This document shows positions 37,188 through 46,077 of a DNA stretch of 64,000 bases, piece by piece. Positions within the stretch are counted from its first letter, which is position 1. Each line of letters starts with the position of its first letter. The notes beneath the pieces are model-generated. The model saw nothing but the letters and a program-made list of their open reading frames with translations, made no database searches and was not told where the DNA came from. Location of the stretch: positions 62,001 to 126,000 of the forward strand of contig NZ_JYJK01000044.1 in the NCBI RefSeq assembly GCF_003263785.1, read 5' to 3'. This DNA comes from Vibrio variabilis. Its GTDB lineage: Bacteria; Pseudomonadota; Gammaproteobacteria; Enterobacterales; Vibrionaceae. The translations under genes and the position numbers were made by a program.

Positions 37188-38812
37188 CAGTGATTTTGCT
37201 CCAATGAACGGTTAACAATAATGAGCGGCAGTAAGCCAACGAGTACCAACAAGACGGCTGGCATCGCAGCAAGCTCCAAATGCTCATCTGAGGCAAAGTT
37301 AAATACGTAGGTGGCCAAGGTTTCAAAGTTGAATGGACGCAGCAGCAGCGCAGCATTGAGCTCTTTCATCGACTCAATAAACACCAACAAGCCAGCAATC
37401 AAAACACCACGTTTAATCAGAGGCAAATGCACGCGAACCAACATCTGGTTCTTCTTACAGCCCATAGTGCGCGAGGCCATATCAAGCGACGGGGAAACCT
37501 TGCTGAGACTGGTTTCAATACTGCCAATCGCTACCGCAGAAAAGCGCACCACCATGGCAAAAATCAGCGCAAACATCGAACCAGAGAAGATGAGACCTGG
37601 GCGCTGCCAGTCCATTGCTTTGGCAAAGTCATTCACTGAATGATCCATAAACAAGACCGTCACCATCACGCCAATCGCCAGCACAGTTCCCGGCACGGCA
37701 TAGCCCAGCGACGAGGCACGCATGAAAACAACACCCTTACGACTTGGATCCAAACGGCGATAAAAATTCACCACCAAAGCCACGATTACGCCAATGATGG
37801 CAGCAATGATCGACACCTGTAAACTGTTGATGGCATAGGTTTGAAACTCTTCCGTCCAGCTTTGCTCAAAGTACTTGTAGGCATAAATCACTAACTGACC
37901 CAGCGGGAAGATAAACGCTGCCGATACCAATCCCCAACACCAGGTTAGTGCTGCCCATTTTTTCCAGCCACGTAACTCATAACGAAAATCTTCATGACTG
38001 TTGTACTGACTTTGAAACAGTTTCTGTTTACGACGACTATAACGCTCTGCGCCCAGTAGCAGCACAATCACCACCATCATCATGGCGGAAATTTTGGCTG
38101 CAGCACTCAAGTTCGAATAGCCAAGCCAAGTATCGTAAACCGCCGTAGTCAAAGTGCTGACCGCAAAGTAGCTTACCGTACCAAAGTCACCAATGGTTTC
38201 CATCGCCACCAGCGACAGGCCTACCGCAATAGAGGGACGCGCGAGTGGCAGTGAGATACGCCAAAAGCTTTCTAACGGCGAGCACTTAAGAAGTCTTGCC
38301 GATTGCAGTAAAGAGACGTTTTGCTCCATAAATGCCGCGCGGCACAGCAGATAGACGTAGGGATAAAGCACCAAAGAGAGTACAACCGTGGCGCCACCAA
38401 CCGTACGAATGTCCGGGAACCAGTAGTCACCCGCTTGCCAGGCAAACACATCCCGTAGCCACACTTGAATAGGGCCGGCAAAGTCAAACCAATCGGTAAA
38501 GATATAACCAATAATATAGCCCGGCATCGCCAGAGGTAGCACCAGCGCCCATTGCAATACTCGCTCCGTCGGCAAACGGCACATAGCCATCAGCCAAGCA
38601 CTTGGTACACCAAAAATAAGAGAAAGCAGCAGAACACCAACCACCAGTTTGATGGTATTGAGGATATAGGTGGGCATCACCGTCGACATCAGGTGTGCGA
38701 AAAGGTCACTTGATTCACCAAGTGCGGTATAGAAGATCGCTAAAATAGGCAAAACCAGTAGCAGAGTAAGCACTCCACTACTGGTTTTCCAAACAACATT
38801 TTTTTCTTTCAT
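37187..38812 (-). CDS. fbpB: Iron(III) ABC transporter permease
   Basis: A 541-residue double-length permease formed by two BPD_transp_1 halves, each with about six helices, typical of FbpB/SfuB. EAA-type loops are visible in each half (FMEQNVSLLQSARLLKCSPL near residue 168 and SLSKVSPSLDMASRTMGC near 434). It imports ferric iron handed over by FbpA. It lies 82 bases after fbpA, the gap containing a hairpin. Intact. Confidence 0.93.
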   Translation of the reverse strand: MKEKNVVWKTSSGVLTLLLVLPILAIFYTALGESSDLFAHLMSTVMPTYILNTIKLVVGVLLLSLIFGVPSAWLMAMCRLPTERVLQWALVLPLAMPGYIIGYIFTDWFDFAGPIQVWLRDVFAWQAGDYWFPDIRTVGGATVVLSLVLYPYVYLLCRAAFMEQNVSLLQSARLLKCSPLESFWRISLPLARPSIAVGLSLVAMETIGDFGTVSYFAVSTLTTAVYDTWLGYSNLSAAAKISAMMMVVIVLLLGAERYSRRKQKLFQSQYNSHEDFRYELRGWKKWAALTWCWGLVSAAFIFPLGQLVIYAYKYFEQSWTEEFQTYAINSLQVSIIAAIIGVIVALVVNFYRRLDPSRKGVVFMRASSLGYAVPGTVLAIGVMVTVLFMDHSVNDFAKAMDWQRPGLIFSGSMFALIFAMVVRFSAVAIGSIETSLSKVSPSLDMASRTMGCKKNQMLVRVHLPLIKRGVLIAGLLVFIESMKELNAALLLRPFNFETLATYVFNFASDEHLELAAMPAVLLVLVGLLPLIIVNRSLEQNH

Positions 38813-38867
38813 TGCCTAAACATACATCAGGCGACGCGAAGTCGAGAAGTCATAAACCAGATTGAAT

Positions 38868-38888
38868 AAGGGGCATTATACCCCCTTT
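38868..38888 (-). other. Hairpin between fbpA and fbpB
   Basis: On the minus strand AAGGGG-type arms (38882-38887 with 38868-38873) can pair around about eight bases. It lies right after the fbpA stop and probably lowers transcript level of the downstream permease genes, as in other binding-protein operons. Confidence 0.5.
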
Positions 38889-38894
38889 TTTCGA

Positions 38895-39905
38895 TTATAG
38901 GTCGAACTTAACTTCATCTAACAATTTGATCGCAGCGCTGTGGTAACCAGCAATGTCATCTAGCGAGATAGTATCGGCTTTGAAGTCACCCCAAGATTCC
39001 ACAAGCTCAGAACGCTTAACGCCTTCTTTTACTGGGTACTCGTAGTTCACTTCTGCGTACATTTGCTGAGCTTTGTCGCCTGTTAGGAACTCCATTAGCT
39101 TCAGTGCATTTTCTTTGTTTGGCGAGTATTTCGCCATTGCCATGCCACTCACGTTAACGTGTGTGCCAGTGGTTTCTTGATTCGGGAAGTTGATGTAAAC
39201 CGCATCAGCCCAAGCTTTTTGCTCTTTATCATTAACCATTTTGCCTAGGTAGTAGCTGTTACCTAGAGAAACATCACAAAGACCTTCTTTGATCGCTTTA
39301 ACTTGTGCGCGGTCGTTGCCTTGTGGCTTACGAGCTAGGTTAGCTTTAACGCCTTCTAGCCACTCTTTCGTTTCCGCTTCACCGTGGTGAGCAATCATAG
39401 ATGAAACCAAAGATACATTGTATGGGTGCTTACCGCTACGAGTACAGATTTTGCCTTTGTACTCTGGCTTAGCAAGGTCTGCATAGTTGAACTCTGCACC
39501 TAGCTTACCTACACGGTCACGAGATGAATAAACGTTACGAGTACGTAGAGTCAGTGCAAACCACTCATTCTCTTTATCACGGTACTGAGCAGGAACGTTC
39601 GAGTTAATCACGTCGCTGTCTACCGCTTGAACTACGTCCTTGTCTGTTAGCTCAGCAAGACGGCTGATATCCGTTGTAAGCACAACGTCAGCTGGGCTGT
39701 ATTCGCCTTCTTGAGCAAGCTTCTCTGCCAAACCTTTCTTAGCAAACTTCACGTTTACCTTGATACCCGTCTCTTTAGTGAATTCATTGAACATTGGTTC
39801 AACAAGGAAAGGTTGACGGTAAGAGTAAACGTTGACTTCTTCCGCAGCCATCGCTGGAGCGGCAAAGCTTGCTGCGATTGCAGAAAGAGTTAGCAGTTTT
39901 TTCAT
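38895..39905 (-). CDS. fbpA: Periplasmic iron(III)-binding protein
   Basis: Binds Fe3+ in the periplasm and delivers it to FbpBC. A signal peptide (MKKLLTLSAIAASFAAPAMA, cut before AEEVNV) precedes a 316-residue SBP_bac-type domain with NVYSYRQPFLVEPM at the start, the GKICTRSGKHPYN block near residue 154, and the tyrosine pair YAEVNYEYPV near 286-292, expected to be metal ligands. First gene of the fbpABC operon, preceded by a promoter overlapping a Fur-box match. Intact. Confidence 0.94.
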   Translation of the reverse strand: MKKLLTLSAIAASFAAPAMAAEEVNVYSYRQPFLVEPMFNEFTKETGIKVNVKFAKKGLAEKLAQEGEYSPADVVLTTDISRLAELTDKDVVQAVDSDVINSNVPAQYRDKENEWFALTLRTRNVYSSRDRVGKLGAEFNYADLAKPEYKGKICTRSGKHPYNVSLVSSMIAHHGEAETKEWLEGVKANLARKPQGNDRAQVKAIKEGLCDVSLGNSYYLGKMVNDKEQKAWADAVYINFPNQETTGTHVNVSGMAMAKYSPNKENALKLMEFLTGDKAQQMYAEVNYEYPVKEGVKRSELVESWGDFKADTISLDDIAGYHSAAIKLLDEVKFDL

Positions 39906-39923
39906 TGTTTAGTTCCTTTAATT

Positions 39924-39942
39924 CATAATGAGAACGTTTATC
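39924..39942 (-). promoter_or_regulatory. Fur box of the fbpABC operon
   Basis: The minus strand GATAAACGTTCTCATTATG matches 13 of 19 positions of the classical Fur box, with both outer arms (GATAA and TCATTAT) conserved. It lies just downstream of the promoter -10 box, an ideal repressor position. Iron-dependent repression is inferred. Confidence 0.75.
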
Positions 39943-39951
39943 AGTTGCGTT

Positions 39952-39979
39952 ATTATATTCATACAGATTTGAAAAACAA
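39952..39979 (-). promoter_or_regulatory. Sigma-70 promoter of fbpABC
   Basis: On the minus strand TTGTTT (39979-39974) and a perfect TATAAT (39957-39952) are separated by 16 bases. The predicted start overlaps the Fur box. Confidence 0.7.
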
Positions 39980-39990
39980 TGATCTGACAT

Positions 39991-40020
39991 AAAAAAACCT
40001 GCCTAATAAGGCAGGTTTTT
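39991..40020 (-). terminator. Terminator of glnK-amtB
   Basis: A perfect 12-bp stem (AAAAACCTGCCT with AGGCAGGTTTTT) around AATA, flanked by A and T runs on both sides, lies 21 bases beyond the amtB stop. It separates amtB from the fbp promoter downstream. Confidence 0.93.
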
Positions 40021-40040
40021 AATAAAAATGTAACTAAATG

Positions 40041-41270
40041 TTATTTCATGCTGACGAACTCTGGGTAAGCACCAACACCACAGTCGTGCATGTCCATACC
40101 TTCTAGCTCTTCTTCTTCCGATACGCGGATACCGATTGTTGCTTTCAGTACCGCCCATACCGCTAGACTTGCTGCGAATACCCAACCGAAGATAACTGCC
40201 GCACCTAGAAGCTGTGCACCGAACGTTGCGTCACCGTTGCTTAGTGGCACAACCATTAGGCCGAAGAAACCACACACACCGTGAACTGAGATAGCACCTA
40301 CTGGATCGTCAATCTTAAGCTTGTCTAGACCGATGATGCTGAATACCACTAGCGCGCCACCTACTGCACCGATTGCTACCGAGTAAACTGGTGATGGCGA
40401 CAGTGGGTCTGCTGTGATTGCGACCAGACCAGCTAGTGCACCGTTAAGAATCATAGTTAGGTCAGCTTTGCCCCAAGTTGTCTTACACACAAGCATTGCT
40501 GCGATTGCACCCGCTGCTGCTGCTGCGTTGGTGTTTAGGAAGATTTGACCAACCGCTGTTGCGTTCTCGAAGTCAGACACCATTAGCTGAGAACCGCCGT
40601 TGAAACCAAACCAACCTAGCCATAGGATGAACGTACCTAGTGTTGCTAGTGGCATGTTCGAACCTGGGATTGGGTGGATTTCACCGTTCTTACCGTATTT
40701 ACCTTTACGAGCACCCAATAGTAGAACACCTGCTAGAGCGGCTGCTGCACCAGCCATGTGAACGATACCTGAGCCTGCGAAGTCACTAAAACCTGCTTCT
40801 GATAGGAAACCGCCGCCCCATGTCCAGTAACCTTCCATTGGGTAGATAAATGCTGTAAGCACTACAGAGAAGATTAGGAAAGACCAAAGCTTCATACGCT
40901 CAGCAACCGCACCTGAGACAACTGACATTGCTGTCGCTACGAATACTACTTGGAAGAAGAAGTCCGACTCTAGAGAGTGGTCTGCGCCTTCACCTTGCGT
41001 ACCAATTAGCGCACCAAATGATGGTAGCCAACCGCCTTCGCCGTTATCCACATACATGATGTTGTAGCCCACGATGAGGTAACAAGTACACGCAATCGCG
41101 TAAAGACAGAAGTTTTTCGTTAAGATTTCTGTTGTGTTCTTTGAGCGGACTAGGCCCGCTTCTAACATGGCGAAACCTGCCGCCATCCACATTACTAATG
41201 CGCCTGAAATAAGAAAGTAAAAAGTGTCCAGCGCGTAACGTAGTTCGCTTACAGTCGTTGCTAATTCCAT
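40041..41270 (-). CDS. amtB: Ammonium transporter
   Basis: An Amt/Mep/Rh-family trimeric ammonium channel of 409 residues with about 11 hydrophobic helices. The signature-type region DFAGSGIVHMAGAAAALAG near residue 162 holds the first pore His; the second pore His is in SVHGVCGFFG near 329. The C-terminal tail (about 380-409) ends in the conserved cytoplasmic segment that GlnK blocks. The first helix is not a clear cleavable signal peptide. It follows glnK by 18 bases, the usual order. Intact and strongly codon-biased. Confidence 0.95.
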   Translation of the reverse strand: MELATTVSELRYALDTFYFLISGALVMWMAAGFAMLEAGLVRSKNTTEILTKNFCLYAIACTCYLIVGYNIMYVDNGEGGWLPSFGALIGTQGEGADHSLESDFFFQVVFVATAMSVVSGAVAERMKLWSFLIFSVVLTAFIYPMEGYWTWGGGFLSEAGFSDFAGSGIVHMAGAAAALAGVLLLGARKGKYGKNGEIHPIPGSNMPLATLGTFILWLGWFGFNGGSQLMVSDFENATAVGQIFLNTNAAAAAGAIAAMLVCKTTWGKADLTMILNGALAGLVAITADPLSPSPVYSVAIGAVGGALVVFSIIGLDKLKIDDPVGAISVHGVCGFFGLMVVPLSNGDATFGAQLLGAAVIFGWVFAASLAVWAVLKATIGIRVSEEEELEGMDMHDCGVGAYPEFVSMK

Positions 41271-41288
41271 AATAAGTTCTCCAATCCC

Positions 41289-41685
<397 letters not shown>

Positions 41686-41740
41686 CTTTTTAAATCATTG
41701 ATATATATGGGATTGACATTTTTATGTTACGCAAATGAAA

Positions 41741-41769
41741 ATACCTTGCACTTTAATGGTGCAAGGTAT
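41741..41769. promoter_or_regulatory. NtrC enhancer palindrome upstream of glnK
   Basis: Perfect 11-bp arms ATACCTTGCAC and GTGCAAGGTAT flank TTTAATG. The core TGCAC-N7-GTGCA fits the NtrC consensus, and the distance to the sigma-54 promoter (about 85 bases) is typical of an enhancer. It could double as a hairpin at the 3' end of the leftward yacL transcript. Confidence 0.78.
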
Positions 41770-41833
41770 TCACAAAAATAATGCGTTTTATGTTATTAGC
41801 ACTAGGAGTGTGCAAATTTGGGGCAAAGGGTCA

Positions 41834-42205
41834 TTACCTGTTATGAATAAAACGCTCCCATTGCTCTAAAACTGAGCGAAAATCCTCGAGTCCACACTCG
41901 CTATGACTCTCACTTTCGTACACAGAAAACTCTTCATCCATCTCCATTAAGCTGTCAAAAGCTAAGGAGTTTTCGTAAACATGAACCTCGGAGTCGACCA
42001 CACTGAGTGAGATCTCTTTACCTTGCCACTTAAACTCATTGCCCGAAAACTGGGCAGCTTGGGTGAGCAACTCGGTAATTTCCATGATGGTGCGGTCACT
42101 GGTACTGATCTCTTCATGTAACAAACGAGCAATCACTTCTTGGCCCATTTCGCATCTCACTAGGTACTCACCTGTGAAACTGTTTTTAATAAACTCGAAT
42201 TCCAT
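41834..42205 (-). CDS. yacL: YacL family protein (UPF0231)
   Basis: A 123-residue acidic cytoplasmic protein of the UPF0231/YacL family, of unknown function. The start MEFEFIKNSFTGEYLVRCEM and the ending CGLEDFRSVLEQWERFIHNR are characteristic. I start at the second of two adjacent Met codons by similarity to E. coli YacL. It stands alone between nitrogen genes and cdaR; in relatives it is near acnB, which is not seen here. Intact. Confidence 0.88.
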   Translation of the reverse strand: MEFEFIKNSFTGEYLVRCEMGQEVIARLLHEEISTSDRTIMEITELLTQAAQFSGNEFKWQGKEISLSVVDSEVHVYENSLAFDSLMEMDEEFSVYESESHSECGLEDFRSVLEQWERFIHNR

Positions 42206-42299
42206 CACTGTTTCTCTTGGTAATCTCGCGGCGATTATACCTTAGTTTGCAAGACAATCGGGTATACTCAAAAGCATCTTCCGATAACATGTTCAACGT

Positions 42300-43439
42300 A
42301 TGCAGCTTAACTCTCTCATTGCTAAACAAATTGTCGATCGTGCGAAAAAGATCATCGATTACTCTATTAACGTGATGGACGAAAATGGCGTCATCATTGG
42401 TTCAAGTGATCCCTCTAGGCTGCATCAGATCCACGAAGGCGCGCTACTGGCGATCCGCGATAACCGCACCTTAGAGATCAATGACTCCGTTGCCTCTACT
42501 TCAGGGTTAAAAAGGCAATCAATCTACCTATTATCTACGACGAGAACGTGATTGGTGTAGTGGGTATCTCTGGTACACCGGAAGAGGTGCGCAGTTATGG
42601 TGAGCTGGTCAAGATGACCGCCGAGCTTATCGTTGAACAGGCGGCCTTAATGTCGCAGGTGCAATGGAATAAACGACATCGCGAAGAGCTGCTGCTACAA
42701 CTCATAGAAGGCTCAAGCTTAAACGAAGGCCAATTACTCTCTATCGCACAAAGGCTCGATCTCGACCTTGCCCAGCCTCGCGTTGCTACTGTGATCAAGG
42801 TGATCCCACGACCGGGCGAGCCAGTAACACTTGAACACCTACAAAAGCTGGTGCATCTATTGGAGTATCCAGAGCGCGATAACATCGTCGGGATCGCTTC
42901 GGTATCGATGAATGAGATCGTGGTTTTGAAGCCAGTGACGATTATTAATGACTCTTGGAGCCGCAAAGAAGAAGAGAAGCGTGTGGCAAAGCTGCTAAAG
43001 CGTATCGACCAAGAGTGTGATTTTTCAATTCAAATGGCGATAGGTGACTACTTCCCTGAACTGGTCGGTATTGCCAAATCCTATGAAACCGCCAAAGCGA
43101 CGATCGAAAAGTAGCCACAGCCTGGATGGCCCTATTTTGTTTTATCAAGACCGCAAGTTATCGGTACTAATAAGCAGCATCAAACACGACCCATGGCGCG
43201 CCAATCAGCTAAAGACTCCGATTGAAAAACTGATTGCTGCTGATAGCAAAGGCGTGCTTCTAAAGACGCTGCGCACTTTTTTTGAGCAAAACTGCGATCT
43301 AGCTCAAACTTGTGAATCCCTCCATATCCACCGTAACACTTTGCGATATCGGCTCGACAAAATAGAGCAAACAACCAGCTTAAATATCAACAATTTAGAT
43401 GAAAAGGTACAACTCTACCTAGCGTTAAAATGTTTGTAA
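42300..43439 (+). CDS. cdaR: CdaR/SdaR-type sugar diacid transcriptional regulator (two frame breaks)
   Basis: Activates uptake and catabolism genes for glucarate, galactarate or glycerate. An N-terminal diacid-recognition domain (MQLNSLIAKQIVDRAKKIID, DENGVIIGSSDPSRLHQIH) is followed by a GGDEF-like middle region and a C-terminal PucR-type HTH (QTCESLHIHRNTLRYRLDKI near residue 337). Frame breaks are at the A-run 42509-42513 (one A lost; restores KKAINLPIIYDENVIGVVG) and at 43107-43110 (one A gained; restores ATIESSHSLDGPILF). Corrected length is 379 residues. A 34-bp palindrome lies just beyond its stop and before gntP, which it presumably controls. Confidence 0.89.
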
Positions 43440-43443
43440 TAAA

Positions 43444-43477
43444 ATGGTTAATTTGTGCATTTGCACAAATTAACCAT
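43444..43477. promoter_or_regulatory. 34-bp perfect palindrome, candidate CdaR operator
   Basis: ATGGTTAATTTGTGCA and TGCACAAATTAACCAT flank a central TT with no mismatch. No T-run follows, and the next gene starts about 120 bases downstream, so an operator is more likely than a terminator. The inner TTTGTGCA/TGCACAAA half-sites look like a dimeric activator site. Binding by CdaR is inferred. Confidence 0.65.
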
Positions 43478-43599
43478 AATCACCAGTGATAAATTCGTCA
43501 GCTCGCATAAAGAAAACCTCCCCCTAAATGGCTACTCTTCCGCTCAATAAGGGTTTTTAGACCCAAAGAAAAAATTATTAAAATTGCGGAAAACAAACC

Positions 43600-44863
43600 A
43601 TGATTGAAGTCTCTACCTTAGGCGCACTAGCAGCTCTGATTGTTGCCATCGCCCTTATCCTTAAGAAAGTTCCACCTGCTTACGGTATGATCATCGGCGC
43701 CCTTGTCGGTGGTGTTGTCGGCGGCGTTTCTCTCACCGATACTGTTGCTCTAATGATCGGTGGTGCACAAGGCATTGTCACTGCAGTACTTCGTATTCTG
43801 GCTGCGGGTGTTTTGGCTGGCGTGCTGATTGAGTCCGGCGCGGCAACTTCTATTGCTGAAACCATTGTTAAGAAAGTAGCGAAACTCGCGCGCTTCTTGC
43901 CCTAGCGATTGCCACCATGATTTTGACTGCGGTTGGCGTATTCGTTGACGTTGCGGTTATTACCGTCTCACCAATCGCACTGGCGATTGCACGCCGTGCT
44001 GACATCTCTAAAACCGCTATCTTGCTGGCAATGGTTGGCGGTGGTAAAGCGGGTAACGTAATGTCGCCGAACCCAAATGCGATCGCAGCAGCAGACGCAT
44101 TCAACGTACCTCTTACCTCGGTGATGGCAGCGGGTGTTATCCCTGGCCTGTGCGGCATGATCTTCGCCTACTTCATCGCGAAAAAGCTGGTAAACAAAGG
44201 CTCGAAAGTCGCAGAGAGCGAAGTCGTTGCTGTTGACCACTCTAAGCTGCCTAAATTTGGCGCTGCGATTGTGGCACCTCTTGTTGCTATCGCACTGCTT
44301 GCGCTTCGCCCAATTGCTGGCATCAACGTTGACCCGCTCATCGCACTGCCACTCGGTGGCTTGATGGGTGCCGTCGTCATGGGTCGCTTTGCCGATACCA
44401 ACCACTTTGCCGTATCTGGTCTATCGCGTATGGCACCAGTGGCCGTCATGCTTCTTGGTACGGGTACCCTTGCTGGCATCATCGCTAACTCAGTCTTAAA
44501 GACGGTCTTATTGATGTGCTAACCGCATCTGGTCTTCCATCATACCTTCTTGCTCCAATTTCAGGTGCCATGATGGCACTCGCCACCGCATCGACCACAG
44601 CTGGTACTGCGGTCGCATCAAGCGTATTTAGCTCCACCATTCTTGAACTCGGCGTTCCTGCTCTAGCGGGTGCAGCCATGATTCACTCTGGTGCTACTGT
44701 ATTGGATCACATGCCACACGGTAGTTTCTTCCACGCCACAGGTGGCGCAGTGCATATGGATATTCGCGAGCGTCTCAAACTCATTCCTTACGAGTCTGCG
44801 GTTGGTCTGATGATCGCGTTCGTTTCGGTCATGATCTTCGGTGTGTTCGGTCTATTTGTTTAA
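43600..44863 (+). CDS. GntP family permease (two 1-base losses)
   Basis: A proton symporter of the GntP/Gnt family with about 12 hydrophobic segments, probably importing D-glycerate, a sugar acid or a related hydroxy-acid in view of the neighbouring regulator and kinase. Family features are the MIGGAQGIVTAVLRILAAGV region and GGGKAGNVMSPNPNAIAAAD near residue 148. The frame breaks near 43879 (VAKLARFLP stop; one G restores VGETRALLALAIATMIL) and near 44500 (VLKTVLLMC stop; one A restores LKDGLIDVLTASG). Corrected length is 421 residues. It ends nine bases before glxK. Confidence 0.87.
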
Positions 44864-44872
44864 GGTTTAATT

Positions 44873-46012
44873 ATGAAAATTATCATCGCTCCAGATTCAT
44901 ACAAAGAAAGTCTTACGGCCATGGAAGTTGCCGAAGCTATTGAGGCAGGATTTAAGAAAATCTTCACCGACGCCGAATACATCAAACTTCCGATGGCAGA
45001 CGGCGGCGAAGGCACAGTGCAATCGCTGGTTGATGCCACTGGCGGCTCTATTGTTACTTGTGATGTAACAGGGCCGCTCGGGCAAACCGTTGAAGGCTTT
45101 TTCGGTCTGATGGGTGATGGTTCAACTGCCATCATTGAGATGGCGGCAGCATCTGGTCTTCATTTGGTAGAGCCTGAAAAACGCAACCCACTCCTAACCA
45201 CCACTTTTGGCACGGGTGAGCTGGTTAAAGCGGCGCTGGATCGCGGAGTGAAGCACATTATCGTCGGTATCGGCGGTAGTGCGACCAATGACGGTGGTAT
45301 TGGTATGGCGCAAGCTCTAGGTGCAAAACTCCTTGATGCCGACGGCAATGCACTGGGTTTTGGTGGCGGTGAGCTACGCAAGCTCAGCCACATCGACCTT
45401 GCTGAGCTAGATCCTCGTCTCGCGGATATCAAGCTAGAAGTAGCGTGTGATGTCGATAACCCGCTATGTGGCCCGAAAGGCGCCTCTCATGTGTTTGGCC
45501 CGCAAAAAGGGGCAACGCCTGAAATGGTTGAAACGCTAGACAGTAACCTGGCGCACTACGCGGAAGTGATTAAATCGACCAATGGTCGTGACGTCGTAGA
45601 TACCGCTGGTGCTGGCGCTGCGGGTGGTCTAGGTGCTGCACTTTTAGGTCTCTTTGATGCCGAGCTTCGTCCGGGCATTCAGATCGTAATGGATGCTGTA
45701 AACCTTAGCGAAGTGGTCAAAGATGCCGACCTTGTGATTACTGGTGAAGGCCGCATTGATAGCCAAACTATCCATGGCAAAACACCAATTGGTGTGGCGC
45801 GCACCGCTAAGCAATACGATATTCCTGTGATCGCGATTGCGGGTAGTACCGCGAAAGATTGCGCTGTTGTGCATGAGCACGGTATTGATGCGGCTTACAG
45901 CGTGGTACTTGGCGCAACCGACCTGCCAACGGCTTTGAAAGAAGCGGCGTTTAATGTGGAGATGACTTCTCGTAATATCGCGGCTGCGATGGCGATGAAC
46001 TTCAGCAAATAG
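44873..46012 (+). CDS. glxK: Glycerate 2-kinase (GlxK/GarK family)
   Basis: Phosphorylates D-glycerate to 2-phosphoglycerate for entry into lower glycolysis, one step before enolase (also in this window). 379 residues; family blocks MKIIIAPDSYKESLTAMEVA, LPMADGGEGTV, GVKHIIVGIGGSATNDGGIG and ACDVDNPLCGPKGASHVFGPQKG are all present. It is cotranscribed with the permease. Glycerate is formed in glucarate/galactarate and glyoxylate breakdown, consistent with CdaR control. Intact. Confidence 0.93.
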   Translation: MKIIIAPDSYKESLTAMEVAEAIEAGFKKIFTDAEYIKLPMADGGEGTVQSLVDATGGSIVTCDVTGPLGQTVEGFFGLMGDGSTAIIEMAAASGLHLVEPEKRNPLLTTTFGTGELVKAALDRGVKHIIVGIGGSATNDGGIGMAQALGAKLLDADGNALGFGGGELRKLSHIDLAELDPRLADIKLEVACDVDNPLCGPKGASHVFGPQKGATPEMVETLDSNLAHYAEVIKSTNGRDVVDTAGAGAAGGLGAALLGLFDAELRPGIQIVMDAVNLSEVVKDADLVITGEGRIDSQTIHGKTPIGVARTAKQYDIPVIAIAGSTAKDCAVVHEHGIDAAYSVVLGATDLPTALKEAAFNVEMTSRNIAAAMAMNFSK

Positions 46013-46031
46013 TTTCCTTTTGCCAAAAAAC

Positions 46032-46064
46032 AAAATGCCCGCTCGAATGAGCGGGCATTTTTCT
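46032..46064. terminator. Bidirectional terminator between glxK and the ureohydrolase gene
   Basis: A perfect 13-bp stem (AAAATGCCCGCTC with GAGCGGGCATTTT) around GAAT has A and T runs on its flanks; the two genes are convergent here. Confidence 0.93.
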
Positions 46065-46077
46065 ATCTGAAACCAGA

